From positions 140,572,461 through 140,636,460 of the forward strand of contig CM030361.1 of the NCBI GenBank assembly GCA_017893485.1: a stretch of DNA of 64,000 nt. Direction: 5' to 3'. The DNA is from Hemerocallis citrina. Its lineage: Eukaryota; Streptophyta; Magnoliopsida; Asparagales; Asphodelaceae. The position numbers and the translations under genes are program-made. Under the pieces are notes generated by a model. It was not told where the DNA came from and searched no databases. It was given only the letters and a program-made list of their open reading frames with translations. This document shows positions 57,901 through 64,000 of this stretch, in pieces; position 1 is the stretch's first letter; each line of letters starts with the position of its first letter.

Positions 57901-59734
57901 TAACCCCGTCTCTCCTTTTTTTTTTTTTTTTAATAAATGAACGGCCAGGATTGGCCATTAGAAAAAAAAAATAGACATGTTGTGGGACAGGGAATGATTC
58001 CCCGGACGGGGAATGTATCCCCGTCCATGAAATCAGGAAGATAAAGTAGGTAGGTTTAGTTATTAATTAGGTTTAGTTAGTTGTTTAGGTAGGTTTAGTT
58101 ATTATTATATTATTTAATTTATTTAATTAATATAGTTTAACAGTTAATATGTAATTAACTTTTTTAATTTAATTTTAAAAGTTGAGACGGTATATCATAT
58201 ACCGTCCCACTTGATTTTTGGCGAACAATATAGCAAACGACCACTGCAGCGATCAAGTATATTTGCTATTACTGTAGCTGCCATTTTTTAGCAATTGAGA
58301 AAAACGACTGTGGATGCTCTAAGTAGCCACGAACTCTATCCCTAAGTTATTGCCAACCACTCAGTGCCACAATTGTTTCACTGTGTTCTTGTATATCTCC
58401 ATTCCTAATGCTATGCAAGATAAATGAGGATGACCAGCACACATCGTCGACAAGAGTTGGACCTGCTACTTTTTGTTGGGTTTTAACTTTAAACCTTTGA
58501 GCACAAATTAGTCATTGTTATCCACTTCACATTCATTCATTCGTTCCATTGTGACTGCTAGTTTGCGGGTATCCAAGAGGATGGAAACATTTGCTTGTTG
58601 GTTTTAGGGTTGATGCCAGATTGGGTGTTAGGTACTGGTAGGAAGAGTGAAAGAATCCATAATGTTTGATTGATCACATTCACTACTTATTTAGGAGAAT
58701 CCCACTGCTAAGCAGAGTTAGCATGACTCCGCCAGAACTAAGTATGTGTTTCTAAGATGTAAAACAGATGCAGAAAATATTCTGTGCCTAGTAGATGTTA
58801 TGACAGATAAATGCAAAAATTGATGTTCAGAACTCACTGTGGCTGCCTGCTGAGCCTGACAAGGAGAGGAACTAGTGTGCTCTAGGCTCTTCCTACCTCA
58901 TGGATACAAGAGTCTGTAAATCACAATTACTGTGGTTTGATTATAACATGTACTCCATGCATGGATAAATAATAATCATAAGAAAATGAAAAGTGACTGT
59001 ATAGTCACAGAAAGTGCCAATGCCTATTCTTGGAAGCGAAAATCGGTGAGTTTCTTAGAATCAATGTCTTCTCTTGGTTGATGACCTACAAAATGATGAA
59101 TATAGTCATGCATTTGGTTGAGGTGCCTAGCAATTTAGTCATGCATTTGGCTTTTTTTGGCACCTCTCGCTGCAGGTAACATTTATTTTTTCCGTCCTAT
59201 AATTTTCCCCTTCTATACTTGGTCAGATGGAATCACAAGAATGTAGGAAATGTCAATTCCTTTTTTACTGTCTTTAGTGACTCCTGTATTTATAAGAGCT
59301 CATTCTATTTTGTTCCTCAATATTTACTTTTCCTCTGTCTCATCAAGTAAAATATCCAACATAACTTGTAATTCTGTTACAACACACAAACATGAAAGAA
59401 CAGTTATGTTGCAATTCTTGAACTTAAGACTTGCAAATCTTTCTTTCTAATTTTTTTTTTCAGTGTTGTGGATGATGATGAGGAGACGATATCTACTGCT
59501 GGGAAAGGTTCAGGTGATTCTCCTTTTCTCCTTGAACCACAAAATGTTCCTGAGTGTTGTCCCTTTCTAATGTCCCGTTCTCTCTTTTTCATAGATGCCC
59601 TTCCAGAAGGTCTTGTCCACGAGCTGCCGAGTGCTGACAAGATTCAAGAGATATCTTTTGTGGAAGGAACAATCATCATTCATGACGATCTTGTGGAGCT
59701 TCAGCGGCAACTAGATGCTCTCAATGCATCTTGA
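45492..59734 (+). CDS. UBA5: UBA5, UFM1-activating E1 enzyme
   Basis: It adenylates UFM1 with ATP, takes it as a thioester and passes it to UFC1; UFMylation serves the ER and ribosome quality control. Fourteen exons: 45492-45626, 45764-45832, 45919-46032, 48148-48276, 48479-48547, 49964-50110, 50216-50252, 52073-52155, 52891-52965, 54193-54267, 54569-54655, 54759-54874, 59464-59513 and 59595-59734, giving 441 residues, near the usual plant length. Seen: a helical N-terminus, the ATP loop GIGGVGS (107-113), [15 protein letters not shown] (131-145), zinc ligands Cys 254, 257, 331 and 336, catalytic Cys 278 in [11 protein letters not shown], and the C-terminal [19 protein letters not shown] expected to bind partner proteins. 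Intron 4 is GC-AG. A second in-frame ATG at 45537 is an alternative start. No break found; it appears functional. Confidence 0.96.
46033..48147 (+). other. UBA5 intron 3
   Basis: 2.1 kb of AT-rich sequence, GTATGT to TGTAG. I recognise no gene or repeat in it with confidence. Confidence 0.6.
48801..48960. mobile_element. Hairpin (foldback) MITE in UBA5 intron 5
   Basis: About 160 bp that folds on itself: GGGGTATGAGCAATTTGCTC at one end and GAGCAAGTTGCTCATATCCC at the other, with arms of about 65 bp including GATGAGGTGGCATGCATG, around a 30-bp loop. It is preceded by an (AT)n run (48778-48796) and followed by (CT)n, (CA)n and (TA)n runs (48965-49007). No clear TSD because of the microsatellites. 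Confidence 0.75.
50253..52072 (+). other. UBA5 intron 7
   Basis: 1.8 kb, GTAAGA to TTGCAG. It contains no supported gene or named repeat. Confidence 0.55.
52966..54192 (+). other. UBA5 intron 9
   Basis: 1.2 kb, GTAAGG to TTCCAG; nothing recognised. The frame at 53068-53328 has no motif. Confidence 0.55.
55220..56737 (+). mobile_element. Copia-type LTR in UBA5 intron 12
   Basis: It begins TGTAGGTGCCCTAGAGGCAA, a start shared by many plant Copia LTRs. A TATA box (CTTATAAATACATAG) is at about 56331, and it ends after GTGCCCCGAAATCC near 56737. Flanks GTTAG (55215) and GTTAA (56738) agree in four of five bases, but the right end reads AAG instead of CA. No internal region is present, so it is probably a solo LTR. 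Confidence 0.65.
57114..57581 (+). mobile_element. 5'-truncated LINE, RTE-like
   Basis: It encodes the tail of a LINE reverse transcriptase ([20 protein letters not shown] near 57222, GRPKLTW...VRKDM, LNRAEWK near 57515), with one frameshift at about 57415. It ends in TTGTTGTTG and is flanked by TACTATTTATAC at 57102-57113 and 57582-57593. It lies in UBA5 intron 12, same direction. Confidence 0.85.
57639..58319. mobile_element. Harbinger/Tourist-type MITE, copy 4
   Basis: 681 bp, GACCATCCACAGTCG to CGACTGTGGATGCTC, TSD TAA at 57636-57638 and 58320-58322. Dyad modules include 57790-57812 (perfect 11-bp arms starting GGACGGGGAAT around one base) and 58185-58207 (AGACGGTATAT, one mismatch). It lies in UBA5 intron 12. 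Confidence 0.92.
58323..59463 (+). other. UBA5 intron 12, right part
   Basis: 1.1 kb without any recognised element, ending in a T-rich tract and TTTCAG. Confidence 0.55.
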
Positions 59735-60857
59735 ATTACCTGATGACGGCTTGGCCTTCTCTGTTAAATTCAATTTTTCGTAGGAACTTATCTGAAGTTA
59801 TATCGATGCCATTCCTCAGCCGTAAATTGGAAATGAAATGGGGAAGAAGTATTACTATATTGAACTTACATACGCTTCTTCACAAATTAAAGTTTCAAGA
59901 GGGAGAAGAGCTAAACTTTGTCAAACTAACCTCGAATCTGTACGAGAGGGGACTGTATAAGCAGGCAGACGATTAAAGGGATTTAAATAGGAGAGTGCAG
60001 GATCAGTTCGTTGTTGTAACCTTTCATCGTATATTTATTGTTTGATAACTGATGTTGTTTTTCTTTGTTTCTTTTTTGTGTCATCAGTATGCAAAATGTT
60101 GTTTTCGTTGTTGCCTGCCTGGATGAAGAATCTAACTGCTCTGCACCAATTTTAGACATGAATATAATTATATTAAAGTAATGTGAAGTACTTTCAGAAA
60201 CCATGCATATGTGGGGTTTTAGTTTGTGTCTCTGGATTTGTCTTCGAAGATCATGCAAGAAAGGTTATTTCTCAACAAATACACTATCGTTAGATTTCCC
60301 CCCTTCTCATGTTAGATTATCTTAATATTTCTCCTTTTAGGCCTGATCGAGTTAATTGTACTAGTAATTTACATGTCTGATTCTCGTCTTAATAAATAAA
60401 TACCTTTGAAAGAAAAAATTTTGGCATCAAACTTGAGACCTTATTCATTTTAGTTATGCACACGATAACTCCAATTCTTTTATTATAATATTAGATTAGA
60501 TTAGATATTTTTAGTCATATTTTCCAGAGAGTGATGGATAGTTTATTCTTATCTTTCCTTTTGAAAGACGATCTTTCTTTTCCTGATGAGTATTCTAGAT
60601 TCATGGATGTATTTGCTCGCCATTTAAACATTCGGAAACCAGTTCTTATAAATTACATATATTCATACTTGAATTAGAAAATTACTTAAATATAGTTTTC
60701 ATAAGGGACATGGGAATGGCATCATCATATGCCACTGAAAAATTTAAATGATTCTATCCATCAGTGGATTTTGCAGCTACAAGGGTGTTTGGTTCACTAG
60801 CATTCCTAACTGCAACAAAAGTTTGCTAGATGCCACCTTCAAGTTGCAACTAAAGAG
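59735..60857 (+). other. UBA5 3' flank
   Basis: The first few hundred bases should be the 3' untranslated region; AATAAATAAATA near 60390 and ATTAAAGTAA near 60172 are possible poly(A) signals. Nothing else is supported. The frame at 59983-60258 minus has no motif. Confidence 0.45.
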
Positions 60858-61567
60858 TAGGGGTGGTATCCGGTTCCACCGGGCGGGCCGGGTCAAAAAC
60901 CACATTTTTTGACCCGGCCCCGGGCCACGGCAGGCTGGGGTGAGGGGAGGAGCGGACCAGGCCGGACCGGTGGAGGGGAAAAGGGGTGGCATTCGGGTCC
61001 GGCCCGACCCGTGCAGTTAATGACCCGACCCGGCCCGCCTAAACCCAGGCTTAACCGGGGTCAGACCAGAGCTACAGTACGGTCCGGTTCGGTTCGGAAA
61101 AAGATGAAAAAAGCCCGGGACCGGGTTGAACTGGTCAGGACGGTCCGGGCTGGCCCGCGGGCCGACCGTTGCTGTTATCGTTGTGATTTTTTTTGTATTT
61201 AATAATTAGGGTTTGTAAAATTACCAAAATACCCCCCAACGGATTTATACTAGCTTGTTTTTGGGGGTATTTTGGGAAATTAAAAATTTACATTTTCTAT
61301 ATATACAACCTCATTTCATTCAATTCTCTTCACAAATTCACTCAATTCTCTCTACTGTCTCTCAACTTTCTCAACAAAAGTCAACAACAATCAACAACAT
61401 TCAACTACTCTCTTTCAAGATTTAACAATCAACAATATTCAACTACTCTCCTTCAAGATTCAATATCAACAACATTCAACTACTCTCTTTCAAAATTCAA
61501 CAATCAACATCAACCAACAACATAAGCATCAACACTACAAGTTTCTCAAATCTCTCTACCTTCATTC
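60858..61567 (+). mobile_element. End of a hAT-type transposon
   Basis: It starts TAGGGGTGGTATCCGG, a common hAT terminus, followed by 300 bp of GC-rich sequence full of GGCCCGACCCG-like words and an inverted repeat (GGGTCAAAAACC...TTTTTTGACCC at about 60890-60920). Then comes an AT-rich stretch with a TATA-like box (TATATATAC, about 61298) and CAACATTCAACTACTCTC repeats. No transposase frame is in the window. A Copia LTR starts at 61568. The other end is not visible. Confidence 0.6.
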
Positions 61568-61835
61568 TGTTAGGTTTTGTGAAAAATTAACAATTGGGAA
61601 TTAGGATTTATCTCTAGATCTAAGTTGCTTGAGATATTCACCCTAGGTATCAAGATTGGAATACTTAGACTGCTATCACAATCCAGTATTTATCTCTAAA
61701 TACTAGTTTGGGTATCGGGTTATAAGCCCACAAACCCGTGTTTCAATATCCATTCAATTGTACGTTCATTACACGTGTTACTCATATGCACATGCAATAT
61801 ATTTATATAGAGAGAATATACCAATATATCCAACA
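61568..61835 (-). repeat. Copia LTR (3' LTR of a minus-strand element)
   Basis: 268 bp, TGTTAGG to CCAACA on the plus strand. To its right the minus strand reads GAGGAGAT immediately before TGTTGG, the usual Copia polypurine tract and LTR junction. The element extends rightwards, probably beyond the window. Confidence 0.7.
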
Positions 61836-63389
61836 ATCTCCTCCTATATTCTCAATATATAAAGTACAGGATTATCTCATCAGTTCAGTATAAAACTGAC
61901 TGGTTGATAGCAGTCCATAAAAGAAAAGCATCATAAAGGTATAGTTTCATAAGAACCAATAAAATTATAAAACTGAATAGTTCAATCAAGACTAAACCAA
62001 TATAATTAAATGGTTCCAAACCATATCCAATTCAGAATAGTTCACATAGACTAAACCAACTAGAATAATCTGTCATAGTTTCAAAATCAAACAAAGCAAA
62101 TAAACTTCAAGAACAAAATATGAGTTTTAAGCTCATGAACACAAGTCTTAAACTCAACAGAAGTTTTACCAAGCAAGTGACTAATTTATTCTCGAAAGAG
62201 ATAAACTGAAACTCTATCCTTGCACACTGCTTTATGTTTACTCCTCCATTTTGAGCAAATCATTATTTTGAAATCTATGTTGTCCTCCATCTTTGCTAGC
62301 TTATAGAAAATAAGAATATCAAAAGACACATCTCTAAGAATTCCAACGAATTTCACAAAGTATCTAGTTCCACAAAAGAACTTAGTACAATTCATAATTA
62401 GCTTAGCAAAAATATAACGCAAGCATCACAATCAAGTATCTTTAATAAGTAAAGTACATGAACTTTATAGTTTCTACACAAGAACCATACTATGTTTCAT
62501 ATTGGAATGAAAAGACTGCCGTTTCAATCATGGTTTAATATTGAATCATCAAAATTGGAATGAAACATGTATCCATAAAAGACATATTATCAAAATTGGA
62601 ATGATATTTAGGACAATTTAATCATCGGAAACACATCGACAAGTTTTCATGTTTCGTATTGGAATAATATGATTATTCTAAGTAAATTCCCTAGATATAT
62701 AATACCATCAAAATTGGAATGACATTATATATTTGTGGAATTTATGTGAAATCATCAAAATTATCTAAAACATGTCAACTGCCTAAAATTGATGCTTAAG
62801 TTTGAACTTCTCTATGGCTCCAGTTGGATTCTAAATTTCAAAACAATTAGGATGTTAAAGCTTTTGACTCAATAGCTTTCAACTCCATTTCCCCCATAGT
62901 TTTGATAATTAGATCACTTTCAAGTCTCTTAGCAAGAGCATTAGCCATACTTGTCGCAATTGTACTTTATCTATAAGAAAGTTCAACTAAGCTTCTTTCA
63001 GCCTTAATGTACTCCTCTTACTATTATAGAGTGAGTTATGAGCTACAGTACATTGTAGCTTGATAGTCGCATAACAGAATTAGAGAGTTACTTAAACTTC
63101 TTAATGGATAACTAGCAACAATTTCTTCAATCCACTCAGCCTTTTTCCCTGCAGAGGATTACACAAAGAGGTCTGATTTCATGGATGATAGCACAGTGCC
63201 TGTTTGCTTTTTGTTTCCATAACATTTCTGTTTCTCCTAGTGTAAACACATATATACTAGTTATCGACTTTCACTAAATTTTGAGCATTATAATGCATTA
63301 AATCAGCCATTCATTTGAAGAATGACTAGAGTAGCACAAAGCAAAATCTTGAATACCACTCAGGTATCTCAATAGCCTCTTAAGAGCAC
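61836..63389 (-). mobile_element. Internal region of the decayed Copia element
   Basis: AT-rich sequence with degenerate copies of ATCAAAATTGGAATGA (62500-62730) and of AATAGTTCA...ACTAAACCAA (61975-62055). No open frame of note remains. Confidence 0.4.
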
Positions 63390-63581
63390 TCAAATGTGTA
63401 TGAGATTATTAGTGAATCTGCAGATCATACCTACCTCAAAGGCTATGTCTATTCTAGTGCAGATCTTTGTATACATGAGACTGTCAATTCCTTTAGAATG
63501 ATCTACATGTTTCATAGTTGCACCATCATTAAGTGTCAACCTTTTATCATTATTATATGGTGTTTCAAAACACACTTTCAA
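63390..63581 (-). pseudogene. Copia RNase H fragment
   Basis: The minus-strand frame contains HSKGIDSLMYTKICTRIDIA and EVGMICRF, matching the Copia pol segment around 'GSLMYAMVCTRPDIA'. Flanking frames are destroyed. It belongs to the same minus-strand element as the LTR at 61568-61835. Confidence 0.6.
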
Positions 63582-64000
63582 TCACCATATCCCCACTTTT
63601 GAAACACATTTTAATTTGATGAGTTTGACTAAGAGTTATCCCTTGCCAACTGAAAACTCACCCTTATACCTATGGTGCCCACAGTACCTAGGTTTTCATG
63701 TTGAATTCTTTGGATAGCATAATTTTAACTTCATTTGTAATAGAGAGGTCACTTCCAAGAACTTGCATGTCAACAGAACAAGTAAATAATAGCCACTATA
63801 TTTGACACACCACAAAGTTGAAGGCACTGATCTGAATTCTTTGATTCATATACTAGGCTCTTTCAAAAATTTATCAAATTATTTATTCGTTGGCTATACA
63901 TGTTTTAAGAACATACAATGATTTTACTAAATTGTAAATCTTGTTCACTAAACATATTAGTTCAAAACTTTACAGTACAAAACTGTTAAATATCCTTTAT
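63582..64000. other. Window end, decayed Copia sequence
   Basis: Probably more of the Copia pol in decayed form; no segment can be named. Confidence 0.35.

Noticed and set aside
61193..61525. Asn/Ser/Thr-rich 110-residue frame
   Set aside because: It arises from CAACATTCAACTACTC repeats in the hAT leader; no ATG at the start and no domain.
1..64000. Prokaryotic-type defence or biosynthetic system
   Set aside because: Nothing in the window resembles one; all coding sequence is plant genes or transposable elements.

Overview
The window is nuclear DNA of a flowering plant. The evidence is spliced genes with GT-AG introns, 5-bp target-site duplications (TSDs) around LTR retrotransposons, Tourist-like MITEs, a tRNA-derived SINE, and gene families typical of higher plants. 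I cannot name the species. No tRNA, rRNA or CRISPR was found.

1-31.8 kb is a nest of retrotransposons. An Athila-type element (about 4389-31328, gag only) contains a Ty3/Tat-type element on the minus strand (7939-30549, LTRs 605 and 594 bp, TSD TTCAT). The Tat element was itself hit by a 202-bp LTR-like insert (15649-15850, TSD AAGTG), a very large solo LTR (15935-23409) that holds another 2.8-kb solo LTR (19500-22344, TSD AGTTA), and an Athila-like solo LTR (26546-28254, TSD ACCAC). Besides broken gag and pol, the Tat element carries a spliced antisense gene (10068-12046) and a second coiled-coil frame (12521-13339), flanked by tandem repeat arrays. A reverse-oriented twin of the 2.8-kb LTR fills 1-2647.

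32-45 kb: an apparently intact F-box/MYND zinc-finger gene (32107-33614, minus) lies head-to-head with a decayed paralogue (35058-44430, plus). The paralogue was interrupted by a MITE, a SINE and a second Tat-like element (36635-44303). That element has lost nearly all of gag-pol but keeps antisense genes, with the 3' half of the antisense gene present twice.

45-60 kb: a complete 14-exon gene for UBA5, the UFM1-activating E1 enzyme (45492-59734, plus; 441 residues), with LTR, LINE and MITE insertions in its introns. The enzyme starts the UFM1 cascade and has no functional link to its neighbours.

60-64 kb: the end of a hAT-type transposon interrupted by a decayed Copia element.

The least explained signals are: 23-bp dyad modules in the four Harbinger-type MITEs, whose arms differ between copies yet stay self-complementary; paired GTCGAC palindromes about 20 bp apart in two unrelated LTR families; and the antisense genes, whose intron position is shared by three gene copies.
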